A DNA stretch of 64,000 nucleotides from DASTCZ01 sp963704455 (GCA_963704455.1 OY969905.1:930001-994000); one strand, 5' to 3'; shown: positions 41,101 to 47,955, counted from the first letter of the stretch. The notes: generated by a model from the sequence alone, not told the origin. Program-made: numbers and translations.

Positions 41101-41127
41101 GAATTCGGTGGTGTTGTTCGTGGCCAT
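38122..41127 (-). CDS. Phage portal protein with large in-frame repeat insertions
   Basis: A 1001-residue protein, longer than typical podovirus portals of 600-750. The core contains SEIRRIKQARLFWQGLQYAWW, VTNLYQAFGLSFIALVSQAT, a zinc ribbon, TFTRTWIRPWAFYAIDD, QIQERYNTLSNIQAETYEFG and GKTASGYAMARDQAMGRLGLVW. Zinc-ribbon pairs C277/C280 and C369/C372 are held apart by a repeat-derived insertion (about residues 291-352). Two further repeat insertions lie in the C-terminal tail (about 820-930). The protein forms the DNA-entry vertex. AAGGGA precedes the ATG. Confidence 0.85.
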   Translation of the reverse strand: MATNNTTEFTPVPGAIVEREGPVSATVAPPLSSEAQSINAALGFGGANGAINHAANDASAANQPGGVDDSDASQSANTAAAIAAALGPNNERLDDLKPRVVAALRDLMLQFRSEGIVARRSEIRRIKQARLFWQGLQYAWWNPADMSWHLPFDSQSADDKSLDEMPRYQFVTNLYQAFGLSFIALVSQATPATRFYPQSAQSDVDVLAARAASDVAALVEENNKVQQLLTGVGYYLWTDGKIGGYVRYVSDAQRFGWHSEDIVEEALVRLGEDAYVCAKCGHETPTNNSAPPPLAVIPRRFAAEALPAGRQGYPAAQFDAGNSAAANENPRPELRDGISLAANSARDDETNSGGATRAASQNFLSSAICPQCGAQLTHHDFRPAPVVAIPRVTGVRRVPNGQEVISILGGLELNTPVWANEMHEFPYLQWQQEVHLAKLRAAYPHAADKIILGGPVEAEDVYARASRVAVSQGLPTTQPGDALYNLITFTRTWIRPWAFYAIDDKQTRDELLALFPGGAYVAFAGETYCESRNETLDDHWRVMHALPGDGQNRPSVGDSLVQIQERYNTLSNIQAETYEFGIPPIYADPQVLDFDALSSQTAEPAAHYPARAKPGQPLAASFFQPAPAQVPADMLEHQQELAGPVAQFLTGLFPAVFGGNQGGAGKTASGYAMARDQAMGRLGLVWRRLKTFYADLMLLGVDTFRQNRPQDVEIPLLGASGEFESKWIRLADLKGNIQVHPEADETFPSSKSQQRAVLQSLLASNDPMIAAALSDPDNIAFIKGVFGLDDLSVPGEDAREKQLREISQLLASAPIVIPVPPAPGNSSTPPVTPTLLSAGSPSRNAGTEAGATNSATTISAAPPPVASVDAPANGATTEAQSQGSAIAPLQNSGTAAVAPSHGCHPESAAADEGSAFSGAVSPQHFIELPSVPIDELLDDHGAELAEIRRWASSDAGQLARAQNPLGFANVRAHAAAHQAALARQSAQAALQQAAASSLKRK
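38384..38423. repeat. GGATGAC-type repeat inside the portal gene tail
   Basis: GCAGATCCCTCGTCCGCC to GCGGACTCGGGATGACAACC. Read on the minus strand it encodes CHPESAAADEGSAF in frame. Confidence 0.85.
38574..38638. repeat. Double-hairpin repeat inside the portal gene tail
   Basis: GCCGGCCTCCGTGCCGGC and GCCGACAAGAGTGTCGGC are bounded by GTAGC and GTTAC. It encodes PTLLSAGSPSRNAGTEAGAT, related to the scaffold-like gene insertions. Confidence 0.85.
40084..40243. repeat. 160-bp compound palindromic element splitting the portal zinc ribbon
   Basis: It begins GTCATCCCGAG and ends CTCGGGATGAC, with CCCGTCCCGCAGTTCGGGAC and an inner 21-base palindrome, GCCTGCCGGCAGGCAAGG, nested in the right arm. 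It stays in frame in the portal gene. Confidence 0.85.
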
Positions 41128-41201
41128 GATTTCCCTTTTTATTTTCGATTTTGTTCAGGCGAATGCGCTCGGCAAAAACCGCACAGGTAGGAATGCCTGG
41201 G

Positions 41202-41579
41202 CTACTGGTGCGATTTCGATTGGCGTGATGGAGCCGCTTCGCGCGACATTGCATCGTGAGCGGGGGTGTTGCGCGCAATCGTCTCGAGCGAATGCGCGAT
41301 CTGCGGCCACGAGCGCCGGCGCGTCGGCATCGCCGCGGGACGCGTGGCGCCGTCACCGCCCGGAATTTCGAGCGGCGGAATTCCCGCCGTGCCGAGCAGA
41401 GAGTTCAGCAGCGCGCGATTTTCCGCGCGCAGCCGCGCGACATCGTCTTCGAGTCGGCGCAGATAATTTTCGTGTACGCGAACGTGGCGCGTGCTGCTCG
41501 GCTCGGAAGCATTCGCGCCGCCGAATGCCGCGCGCAGCGCATTGCCGATGCGTTCAAATAGCTCTCGAAATAAATTCAT
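41202..41579 (-). CDS. Small coiled-coil phage protein upstream of the portal gene
   Basis: A 125-residue protein starting MNLFRELFERIGNALRAAFG with GAGGG before the ATG at 41579. A coiled coil follows (HENYLRRLEDDVARLRAENRALLNSLL). The tail is basic and Pro-rich (ATRPAAMPTRRRSWPQIAHS). The upstream open extension to 41774 runs through the divergent membrane-protein gene and is not credible. The role is unknown; small coiled-coil proteins next to portals can be assembly factors. Confidence 0.6.
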   Translation of the reverse strand: MNLFRELFERIGNALRAAFGGANASEPSSTRHVRVHENYLRRLEDDVARLRAENRALLNSLLGTAGIPPLEIPGGDGATRPAAMPTRRRSWPQIAHSLETIARNTPAHDAMSREAAPSRQSKSHQ

Positions 41580-41624
41580 TTGCCCTCGGATTTTGTTCGT
41601 TGCAGAATTACGCCAGGCCCGCAT

Positions 41625-42050
41625 ATGGATCAATCGCAAATGACGGTGCGAAAACGCTCGATTATTTGGGCGACAGTTATGGCCGTTGGCCCTCTGGTGG
41701 CATTTCTCATTCTCGGCTGGGTTTCTGGCTTGCTGTATAGGTACAGCACCATTCCAGACAAAATTATGGAGCACGGAGGAGTTGCAGTTATCGGAATTCT
41801 CGTGGCCCCAGGTCTTGCTGTTTCGTTTCTACTTGCGCTGGCTTTTTCACCGACTGGAGTCCACGGGATCAATGGCTATTTCTTGTCTCCCGCGCCGTTT
41901 GTAAACTGGGCTTTCTATTATTACTGCGTTTTCCGCCCGTTCTTCCGCTGGCGCGCGCGGCGCAGGGCGGCGCAGGGCGGCGCAGGGCGGCGCGTGAAGC
42001 TGCGGCGGAGCGAGGGAAGTAGCCCATGCTGCAAATCCTGCGACACTTGA
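41625..42050 (+). CDS. Membrane protein A of the tandem array, frameshifted at its 3' end
   Basis: It starts MDQSQMTVRKRSIIWATVMA and has three main hydrophobic segments. PG opens the second (APGLAVSFLLALAF), and FVNWAFYYYCVF is the third. FRWRARRRAA then leads into the shared basic tail. Three copies of a 10-base repeat (41961-41990) shift the frame, so the tail continues as QGGAGRRVKLRRSEG and overlaps the next gene by 25 bases. With one repeat copy it would end in RREAAAERGK at the TAG at 42020, like its paralogs. No family is recognised. Confidence 0.6.
   Translation: MDQSQMTVRKRSIIWATVMAVGPLVAFLILGWVSGLLYRYSTIPDKIMEHGGVAVIGILVAPGLAVSFLLALAFSPTGVHGINGYFLSPAPFVNWAFYYYCVFRPFFRWRARRRAAQGGAGRRVKLRRSEGSSPCCKSCDT
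41961..41990 (+). repeat. Three perfect copies of the 10-bp unit CGCAGGGCGG
   Basis: Three exact tandem copies within the 3' end of the first array gene. Ten is not a multiple of three, so each gain or loss changes the reading frame. The paralogous position at 43829 has a single copy (GGCGCAGGGCGCGGC). Confidence 0.9.
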
Positions 42051-42397
42051 GTTGGCCACCCACCAAAAGCGAACGCCGGCGCGGCGCGGTGTGGGCGGCT
42101 GTGCTGGTAATTGGACTTAGCGCGATAGCGTTTGCCCTTTTGCGCTGGTTGCCGGACCGGGGTCACGGTTGGTTGCTGCTATTGCCGTTAGAAATACTGT
42201 TGTATCCGGGTGTGTTTGTTGGCTTGATCATTTGGCAACTGTTTTCGCCTGAAGCTGGATCAGAGGCCGCACTTGATTGGATCGTCGTCGGACTTTCTCT
42301 GGCCGCCAATTGGTGTTACTACTTTCTTGTATTCAGCGTGCTTCTCCACGCGCGCAATCGTGTAAAGCAGCAGCGCGCGGCGGACCAAGGGACATAG
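42026..42397 (+). CDS. Membrane protein B of the tandem array
   Basis: A 123-residue protein. The basic N-terminus (SWPPTKSERRRGAVWAA) is followed by a first helix. YPGVFVGLIIWQLF forms the second helix with its PG, and AANWCYYFLVFSVLL the third with an NWxxY motif. A Lys/Arg/Gln tail ends the protein. Its stop and the next ATG are separated by three bases. It shares layout and motifs with the other array members. Confidence 0.65.
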   Translation: MLQILRHLSWPPTKSERRRGAVWAAVLVIGLSAIAFALLRWLPDRGHGWLLLLPLEILLYPGVFVGLIIWQLFSPEAGSEAALDWIVVGLSLAANWCYYFLVFSVLLHARNRVKQQRAADQGT

Positions 42398-42400
42398 CCC

Positions 42401-42802
42401 ATGCTGCGCGAACTTCAAATCCTGCAAATCCGCGCATCACAACTCAGCGAAAAAGAACTTCGCCGCGCGGCGCTATGGTCGGCGGGGTTTGTGTTCGTTG
42501 CCCCGGCGATCGTTTGGCTCATTTCCTACTTTGGATTTCCAAATCACGCGGTCGAGCGGCCCACTTGGTTTGATATTTCCGTCTATGTGATGGCGCTGCC
42601 ACTCGCGCCCGGATTTCTGGTTGGCGGAGGCCTTACGTCGTTGATAGAGCATCTCAGCGGATCCCGCTCGGCGGCAATTGATTGGAGTTGCATGCTGGTC
42701 GGGTTCGTCGTCAACTGGTATCTCTACTTCCTGATTTTTTCGCTTTGGATTGGCTGGCGCAACAAACGAAAGCAGCAACGCGCGGCGGCGCAGAGAGCGT
42801 AG
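42401..42802 (+). CDS. Membrane protein C of the tandem array
   Basis: A 133-residue protein. LSEKELRRAALWSAGFVFVA forms the N-terminus. APGFLVGGGLTSLIEHL holds the PG motif, and GFVVNWYLYFLIFSLW the NWxxY motif. The tail is RNKRKQQRAAAQRA. The ATG follows CATAGCCC, as in the preceding junction, showing that the junctions were duplicated with the genes. It probably has four membrane helices, including one at ISVYVMALPLAPG. Confidence 0.65.
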   Translation: MLRELQILQIRASQLSEKELRRAALWSAGFVFVAPAIVWLISYFGFPNHAVERPTWFDISVYVMALPLAPGFLVGGGLTSLIEHLSGSRSAAIDWSCMLVGFVVNWYLYFLIFSLWIGWRNKRKQQRAAAQRA

Positions 42803-42807
42803 CGCTC

Positions 42808-43155
42808 ATGCCCTCATGGATTAAAAAACCGGTTGCTCGCGCCGCGGTTTGGGCAGCAATCCTTGTGATCCCTGCTCAGTGTTTCAATCTCTACGACTTG
42901 AAGCACGTGTGGGACAGGCCCGTGCGACCCCATTCACAAACCTACGTCGTGGCCTCTGACGTCAGCATGGCCATACTGATGCCCGGAACAATTGCCAATA
43001 TCTTTCCCTATGGCCACGACTGGAATCCACACAGTTGGTCAATACCGATCATAAGCTGGCTCGTGTACTTCGCAATTTTCTATTACGGCTTTCACTCGTG
43101 GGAAAGGCATTCGAGGCGACAGCAGCAGCGCGCCGCGGCGGCGCAAGGGACATAG
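42808..43155 (+). CDS. Membrane protein D of the tandem array
   Basis: A 115-residue protein starting MPSWIKKPVARAAVWAAIL, nearly identical in the first 15 residues to members E and F. MPGTIANIFP carries PG, and WLVYFAIFYYGF replaces the NWxxY helix. The tail ends QQQRAAAAQGT. The ATG at 42808 is chosen by alignment with its paralogs. The frame opens further upstream, inside member C. Confidence 0.68.
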   Translation: MPSWIKKPVARAAVWAAILVIPAQCFNLYDLKHVWDRPVRPHSQTYVVASDVSMAILMPGTIANIFPYGHDWNPHSWSIPIISWLVYFAIFYYGFHSWERHSRRQQQRAAAAQGT

Positions 43156-43160
43156 CGCTC

Positions 43161-43874
43161 ATGCCCTCATGGACTAAGAAGCCGGTTGCTCGCGCGGCGC
43201 TGTGGGCCTCGGGCTTGACGGCCATAGCAGTTGGCTACTATTTGTTGGCCGGTGCGTATTTTGGAAAATTCTTTTTCGCTGGACCATCGAGCTTCGACGT
43301 GAATTTTGTCGCCGCGGCATTTCTCGCAGGCTTGCTTGCCTTGCCCGGCGCATTGATCGCGTCGCTGATCGTTGGCCGCGATAATTTGGACCGCTTTGTA
43401 TGGCTCATCCCTCTGCTGGACGCGGCGTTCTATTTCCTGGTTTTCTTCCTACTATTTCGCTGGCGCGCTCGGCGCAGGGCGACGCGCGAATCGGCAGCAG
43501 CCGCAAGTGGCGCAGCGCCAATCGTATCTTCGAGAAAGAAAACGCGCGGCCGTGCCGCGTATTGGGCGGCCGCGATTGTATTGGGTTTAGCTGCTGCCAC
43601 GATCGCTCTAATGGTTTGGATGCCCGACCGGATAATGAATCACATTCCGTCATGGCTGTTAAGGGCGCCGCTGTATCCGGGTGAGTTTGTTTCCTCGCAC
43701 GTTCAAAGATTGGCGGCGCGGATGATCAGCGCAGAAAACGTTCCCGAGGCGATTGGCGCCTTCTTTTTCCTCGGCGTGAATTGGTGCCTCTACTTTGCGG
43801 CGTTCACGTTCCTCCTCCGCTGGCGCGCGCGGCGCAGGGCGCGGCGTGAAGCTGCGGCGGCGGGACGAACATAA
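43161..43874 (+). CDS. Membrane protein E of the tandem array, fusion of two units
   Basis: A 237-residue protein made of two family units. The first (MPSWTKKPVARAALWASG, LPGALIASLIVGRDNLD, AAFYFLVFFLLFRWRARRRA) runs into a linker (SAAAASGAAPIVSSRKKTRG). The second follows (RAAYWAAAIVLG, YPGEFVSSHV, GVNWCLYFAAFTFLLRWRARRR). Each unit ends in the same FRWRARRR-type tail, so a stop and start were lost between two tandem genes. The start at 43161 aligns with D and F. Confidence 0.7.
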   Translation: MPSWTKKPVARAALWASGLTAIAVGYYLLAGAYFGKFFFAGPSSFDVNFVAAAFLAGLLALPGALIASLIVGRDNLDRFVWLIPLLDAAFYFLVFFLLFRWRARRRATRESAAAASGAAPIVSSRKKTRGRAAYWAAAIVLGLAAATIALMVWMPDRIMNHIPSWLLRAPLYPGEFVSSHVQRLAARMISAENVPEAIGAFFFLGVNWCLYFAAFTFLLRWRARRRARREAAAAGRT

Positions 43875-43879
43875 CGAAC

Positions 43880-44221
43880 GTGCCCTCTTGGACCAAAAAG
43901 CCGCTTATTCGCGCTGCGCTGTGGGCGGCGATATTATCGCTCTTCGGGAGCGGCTCTTTCGAGCTGGCCCAGCGATATCTGATGAAGGACTTCCCACACG
44001 GGAATCCAGCTCACGGCTCGATGGCGGTTTTCTTCATGTTTCTTGGACAATTCTTCCTCTCACCCGGGATTGCATTTTCACTGCTTATAGTCGGACGTGA
44101 TAATTTGGACCATTACAGGTGGCTCATTCCGCTGTCGGCGGCGGGGATTTATTTCCTCGTTTTCTATATTGGCCTCCTAGGGCACCGCAGGCGGCAAAGG
44201 ACCTGGAAGACCCAAATCTAA
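43880..44221 (+). CDS. Membrane protein F of the tandem array
   Basis: A 113-residue protein with a GTG start: MPSWTKKPLIRAALWAAIL. Its middle SPGIAFSLLIVGRDNLDHYR is close to member E (GRDNLDRFVWLIP). The third helix is AAGIYFLVFYIGLLG. The tail GHRRRQRTWKTQI is shorter. Its end overlaps the end of the convergent large terminase gene by four bases. Confidence 0.68.
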   Translation: MPSWTKKPLIRAALWAAILSLFGSGSFELAQRYLMKDFPHGNPAHGSMAVFFMFLGQFFLSPGIAFSLLIVGRDNLDHYRWLIPLSAAGIYFLVFYIGLLGHRRRQRTWKTQI

Positions 44222-45843
44222 ATCCTCCACCTTCGCGGAGCGGAGACGCCGCCGCGATTTTTGCCCGGGCCGAAGCCTTTGCGCGCGTCGGATTCCACCT
44301 GGCGCATCCAGATCGCGCGGCTCGTTGGGTCCTCGGCGGTGATGCGTTCGCCGCGGCGCGCGAGCTGCGCGGCGAACCCCGCGTGCGGCGAGTGGCGCGG
44401 GTCGAGCCGCGATTTAATTCCATAGCGCGCGGCGTCGGCTACGTCATCGCCGCTGCACTTCAGCACGTCCTCGATATTGTCGTCGTCGCGCGTGAGCGTG
44501 GGCAGCGTCTCGATGAGCTGCTCGCAATTGCGCGCGATGAGCCAGGAATCCTCGCGCAACATTTCGTACATCAGCATCCAGCCGCCGACGCGGTCGTTGT
44601 CCGCGGGATCGGGGCGCGGCAGGCCTTCCATCTCGAGTCCGCGCGCGAGCTGCTCGGCGATGGTGTCGGCGGCGGTGCGCTGCGCGAAGGCGTCGGGCGA
44701 AAGATAGGTCGCGCCGATGCGTTCCCCCGCGCTGCGCTCCGCGATCGCCGCGGCGAGCATCCGCGGCGAAAGGCGGTTCTGCACAAATTCGCGATAGGTG
44801 ATGACGGCGCCGCTTGGCGCGGCCGCGTGCCACAGGACCGCGCTCGGATGCTCGAAGCCCCAGTCAATTGAAATCCAGCGCGGCCACCAGGGTTCGAGGG
44901 GAACGATGTTTGTTTTTACGTTGTCATCCAGAGGAGCGGTATTTGCGACGAAGGATCTGCTTCTATCTTCGCCTGCTGCAAAAGCAGATCCCTCGCTGCG
45001 CTCGGGATGACAAGCAAAAGAAGGTGCGGCCCCGCCGCGGCCGATGCGCACGACATGGCGCTCGCGGTCGAACACGTCAAAATATTGGCCCGCGAAAACA
45101 TTCCAGTCGCCTTCGAGGAACGCGCGGCGCAAATGCGTGGGCAGCGCGTCGAGCGTGCGGCGATATTCGCGGTCGTCGGCGTAAATCGGATTGTCGGCGA
45201 CGGTGGCGCGAATAAAATCGTAATCGCGCGGATCGTACTGATCGCCGGATTCCATTCCGGCGGGCGGACGCTTGTCAATCCACAGCGCCTTCACCCACGC
45301 GTGCCCGATATTTCCGGGATTCGACGCGCCGGCCATGTTCGGAAAAGTGCCGGGCACGGGACAGCGATTTCTGCTGGTGAGAAATTGCCACTGCTTCAGC
45401 GTGAAATGCGTCAGCTCGTCGAGCCCGATGAAAAGATATTCCGCGCCCTGATATTGAAAGATGTCGTCTTCGTGCGCGCAGTGGCCGAAGCGCGTGGTCG
45501 AGCCGTTGTGCCAGGTGACGAGATGCTTCGAGTCGTGAAAACTGCGATAGAGATCGCGCGGAACGTCGCGGCGAAAATAGGCGATGAGCGAGGACTCCAG
45601 CTCCGGAAACGTGCGGCGCAAGAGAAGCGTGTCAACGCCTGCGTAGCGATTCGCCTGGCGGATGGCTTCCCACAAAAGCGCTTTCGTTTTGCCGGGGCCG
45701 GCCGCGCCGCCGAACAGGCGATATTTCGCGCCGGACTCGTGGAATTCGCGCTGCCGCAGGAAGGGCGTGTAGTGGTCCGCGACTACGAGCGCGCGGGAGT
45801 TGGCGCGTGCGGTGTTTTCGCCGGATTTTGCGCGGGGTTTCAT
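44218..45843 (-). CDS. Phage terminase large subunit, with an in-frame repeat insertion
   Basis: A 541-residue protein. Walker A GGAAGPGKT is at 45-53, Walker B YLFIGLDELTH has D142/E143, and GASNPGN follows. RNase H-type nuclease residues begin with D327 in ISIDWGFEHPS. Between the ATPase and the nuclease, residues 271-313 (CHPERSEGSAF and neighbours) come from a palindromic repeat and have no place in the family alignment as I know it. The enzyme packages DNA through the portal. Its ribosome binding site is weak. Confidence 0.9.
   Translation of the reverse strand: MKPRAKSGENTARANSRALVVADHYTPFLRQREFHESGAKYRLFGGAAGPGKTKALLWEAIRQANRYAGVDTLLLRRTFPELESSLIAYFRRDVPRDLYRSFHDSKHLVTWHNGSTTRFGHCAHEDDIFQYQGAEYLFIGLDELTHFTLKQWQFLTSRNRCPVPGTFPNMAGASNPGNIGHAWVKALWIDKRPPAGMESGDQYDPRDYDFIRATVADNPIYADDREYRRTLDALPTHLRRAFLEGDWNVFAGQYFDVFDRERHVVRIGRGGAAPSFACHPERSEGSAFAAGEDRSRSFVANTAPLDDNVKTNIVPLEPWWPRWISIDWGFEHPSAVLWHAAAPSGAVITYREFVQNRLSPRMLAAAIAERSAGERIGATYLSPDAFAQRTAADTIAEQLARGLEMEGLPRPDPADNDRVGGWMLMYEMLREDSWLIARNCEQLIETLPTLTRDDDNIEDVLKCSGDDVADAARYGIKSRLDPRHSPHAGFAAQLARRGERITAEDPTSRAIWMRQVESDARKGFGPGKNRGGVSAPRRWRI
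44923..45011. repeat. GGATGAC-type palindromic repeat inside the large terminase gene
   Basis: GTCATCCAGAGGAGCGG at one end and GCTGCGCTCGGGATGAC at the other enclose two inverted GGATCTGCTT / AAGCAGATCC arms. It lies in frame between the ATPase and nuclease domains. Confidence 0.88.
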
Positions 45844-45868
45844 GTAGATGCGATTCGTGTTGCCGTTT

Positions 45869-45944
45869 GTAGCCCACCCCGCTTCGTAGGGGTGGGGCCT
45901 TTCGTCAATGAAAACCCCAGGGCTAAGAAGCGCCCTGGGCTACA
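45869..45944. repeat. Composite intergenic repeat upstream of the terminase gene
   Basis: GTAGCCCACCCCGCTTCG with GGGGTGGGG is followed by CCCAGGGCTAAGAAGCGCC and CTGGGCTACA. Confidence 0.88.
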
Positions 45945-45951
45945 AAAACCA

Positions 45952-46122
45952 TTATTGGCCGCGGAGTTTTTTGCCGATGAAGAATGCGGCGGCGCCGCCG
46001 ACAACGAACGCGGCGATCGCGTAATGATGAATGCTGAGCACGGCTCCGGCGAGAAACGCGCCGATGCCGGCGAACTGGACGATCTCGCCAATTTTGGCGG
46101 TCTGCGGATTTGTGGTGGTCAT
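45952..46122 (-). CDS. 56-residue two-helix membrane protein
   Basis: A short gene on the minus strand. The ATG at 46122 follows AAGGAG by eight bases. The product starts MTTTNPQTAKIGEIVQFAG, has helices at about 14-31 and 33-50, and ends FFIGKKLRGQ. It lies between the small-terminase candidate and the large terminase on the same strand. No family is recognised; the size and topology resemble small phage holins. Confidence 0.6.
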   Translation of the reverse strand: MTTTNPQTAKIGEIVQFAGIGAFLAGAVLSIHHYAIAAFVVGGAAAFFIGKKLRGQ

Positions 46123-46176
46123 GATGGTTCTCCTTGGATGAAATTGCGTTTGCGAATTTGTTGCGCGCGAAAATAT

Positions 46177-46572
46177 TTAGGGCGTCTCGCGATCGGGCGC
46201 GGGGATGCCGTTCCAGTCGGCGGGCGGCGGAGGGTCGTCGCTGTCGGCGCCGGGCTTGCCGAAGAGGCTGTCAACGACGACTTGAAACGCGCGCAACCGA
46301 TTCGGGGCCTGCTTGGGATCGCCGTGGCCTGCGAGGAGATCGCACGCGACCTGAATGATGTCGCGCTTCGCGCAAACTTTCGCGCCGATTTCCTCGCGGC
46401 TCAGCGGGACCTCGGCGGTGGGATCGTCGGGCGACGGCGTGTAAGTTTCCGATGGTTCCGCGGCTTCTTCCTTGGGAGCGCGAATTCCTGGTTGCAGTTC
46501 GAGCTGCGACTTGTTGGTGGCGCGAGACTTTTTGCCGTGCGTGGTATTTCCGGATTTGGATTTGGAACTCAT
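46177..46572 (-). CDS. Putative small terminase subunit
   Basis: A 131-residue hydrophilic protein. A Lys/Ser-rich start (MSSKSKSGNTTHGKKSR) and an acidic Pro-rich stretch are followed by a helical region (SREEIGAKVCAKRDIIQVAC, PNRLRAFQVVVDSLFG) and a Pro/Asp tail. It is just upstream of the large terminase, the usual place for the DNA-recognition subunit. No sequence motif proves this. The ATG at 46572 has a weak ribosome binding site. The frame extends upstream only through a palindromic repeat. Confidence 0.5.
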   Translation of the reverse strand: MSSKSKSGNTTHGKKSRATNKSQLELQPGIRAPKEEAAEPSETYTPSPDDPTAEVPLSREEIGAKVCAKRDIIQVACDLLAGHGDPKQAPNRLRAFQVVVDSLFGKPGADSDDPPPPADWNGIPAPDRETP

Positions 46573-46585
46573 GTGAGTGTTTCGT

Positions 46586-46742
46586 GTAGCCCACCCCGCT
46601 TCGTAGGGGTGGGGACTTTCTGGGGCGATTGTCGTGATTGAAATTGGCAACAGCAGAGTCGTCCGTGCCGTTGACAGTGCGGCGATTACAGATCGCGCGG
46701 AAAACCCCCAGGGCTACCCGCCGCGGCGGGCCTGGGCTACAA
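46586..46742. repeat. Composite intergenic repeat, split by unrelated sequence
   Basis: The left half, GTAGCCCACCCCGCTTCG with GGGGTGGGG, and the right half, CCCAGGGCTACCCGCC with CCTGGGCTACA, are separated by about 70 bases of other sequence. In other copies the gap is under 20. Confidence 0.8.
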
Positions 46743-46747
46743 AACCT

Positions 46748-47116
46748 TTACGGCAAGATCTGCGCGGTGTAGCCGGAGCCGCCGGACGCGGAGTTGCATT
46801 TCACGCGCAGGAAATTCGCGCGGACGTTTGCGACCGTGCGCGCTTCGCCGGCCGTCGCGGTGCTGGTGTCAATCGTGGAGTATTCGGAATCCACATCGGC
46901 GATGGCGGCTTGCAGCGAAAGGCTGATGCTGGTGGGCGCGCTGGCGAAAATTGTTTGCCAGGCCACGGTGCGGCCCTGATTGGGAAATCCGGCGGGATTG
47001 GGCAACGCGAATTGCGCGCCGGCCGTGCCGCCCGCGGGAGCTTCGTTTGAAAAACTGAAACCGGTGTCGCCGGGAAAAAGCGCCAGCGGCGGATTCGTGT
47101 TGCTGTAGCTCGGCAT
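46748..47116 (-). CDS. Small phage protein, probable structural or decoration protein
   Basis: A 122-residue, beta-rich protein starting MPSYSNTNPPLALFPGDTGF with AGGAGG before the ATG. Later segments are SISLSLQAAIADVDSEYSTI and VRANFLRVKCNSASGGSGY. It has a low charge and many Ser/Thr/Ala, as virion decoration proteins often do. It lies upstream of the terminase genes. The function is inferred only. Confidence 0.55.
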   Translation of the reverse strand: MPSYSNTNPPLALFPGDTGFSFSNEAPAGGTAGAQFALPNPAGFPNQGRTVAWQTIFASAPTSISLSLQAAIADVDSEYSTIDTSTATAGEARTVANVRANFLRVKCNSASGGSGYTAQILP

Positions 47117-47227
47117 AGTGCCTCCTGAATTGAGTTGCGAAAAAAATGACGAATTGCGAAAAGTAATGAAAGTGTTTTGCGGTTTGATAAGATAGCCTCA
47201 GCAGCAACAACCGAACGCGAGAGGCCG

Positions 47228-47593
47228 ATGATCAACGCCCAGCCCGATTGCGCGCAGCACTGGAAGGAATACCGCCGGCGGCGCAACTGGTTCGTCGCCA
47301 TTCTGCCGCTGGGGCTCGCGGTGGCGATTGCCGGCGACCACGTGAAGTCGCCCACGCTGCATTTCATCCTCAGTATTGCCTGGGTGCTTCCGGTTATTTG
47401 GTTCGCGGGAAACTTTGACTCATGGCCTTGCCCCCGCTGCGGGAAACCCTTCGTTGGCCGCTGGTGGGGCTTTTCGAGGAGCGGTGCCTACTGGTTCGGA
47501 CCGGCGCCAAGGCATTGCCGGAATTGCGGCCTGCGCGCGTTCGCGGATCCATCCGAAGCGCCTGCGTCAACGCCTGAGCAATTAGCGCGCTAG
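47228..47593 (+). CDS. Zinc-ribbon membrane protein, plus-strand islet
   Basis: A 121-residue protein starting MINAQPDCAQHWKEYRRRRN. Two hydrophobic segments (about 22-36 and 44-60) are followed by a zinc ribbon CPRCGKPF...CRNCGLRA. GAGAGG precedes the ATG at 47228. The same order (basic start, two helices, WPCPKCGKSF...CRRCG) is found at 52040-52372, so the two are paralogs. The function is unknown. Confidence 0.65.
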   Translation: MINAQPDCAQHWKEYRRRRNWFVAILPLGLAVAIAGDHVKSPTLHFILSIAWVLPVIWFAGNFDSWPCPRCGKPFVGRWWGFSRSGAYWFGPAPRHCRNCGLRAFADPSEAPASTPEQLAR

Positions 47594-47611
47594 AGCAGAG
47601 TCGGGCGCGCC

Positions 47612-47649
47612 ATGTTCGCCCCGCAATTTGGGCGAACATCGGGGTTTTG
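47612..47649 (+). terminator. Possible terminator after the zinc-ribbon gene
   Basis: A perfect 10-bp stem (ATGTTCGCCC/GGGCGAACAT) is followed by CGGGGTTTT. The T tract is short. Confidence 0.4.
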
Positions 47650-47816
47650 ACGCCCTGCCCTTGAAAATAAATTTGGGGGCGCTTCAAAAAGCGCAATTTC
47701 GTTACATCCGAAAATGGGAAAAACAGCTCATCTGCGGGTTGCCGGACGGAATTTCTGCGTTGCGGCGACTGCTCACAAACCCTGCATTTGCTTGGAGATA
47801 CGCGGAAAAAGAGGCC

Positions 47817-47846
47817 TAAAAATGAAAACGCCCGCCGGGGGCGGGC
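47817..47846 (-). terminator. Terminator downstream of hicA
   Basis: On the minus strand, GCCCGCC and GGCGGGC form a 7-bp stem with a CCC loop, followed by GTTTTCATTTTT. Confidence 0.65.
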
Positions 47847-47955
47847 TGCGTGTGATTTACTTACACTTCTATTCCGTCAACAACCTTACCACAACCGTTA
47901 TTTTTGTCAAGCACTATTTTCAACTATTTTTGGGGGGGCTGGCTACGCGTTTGCG

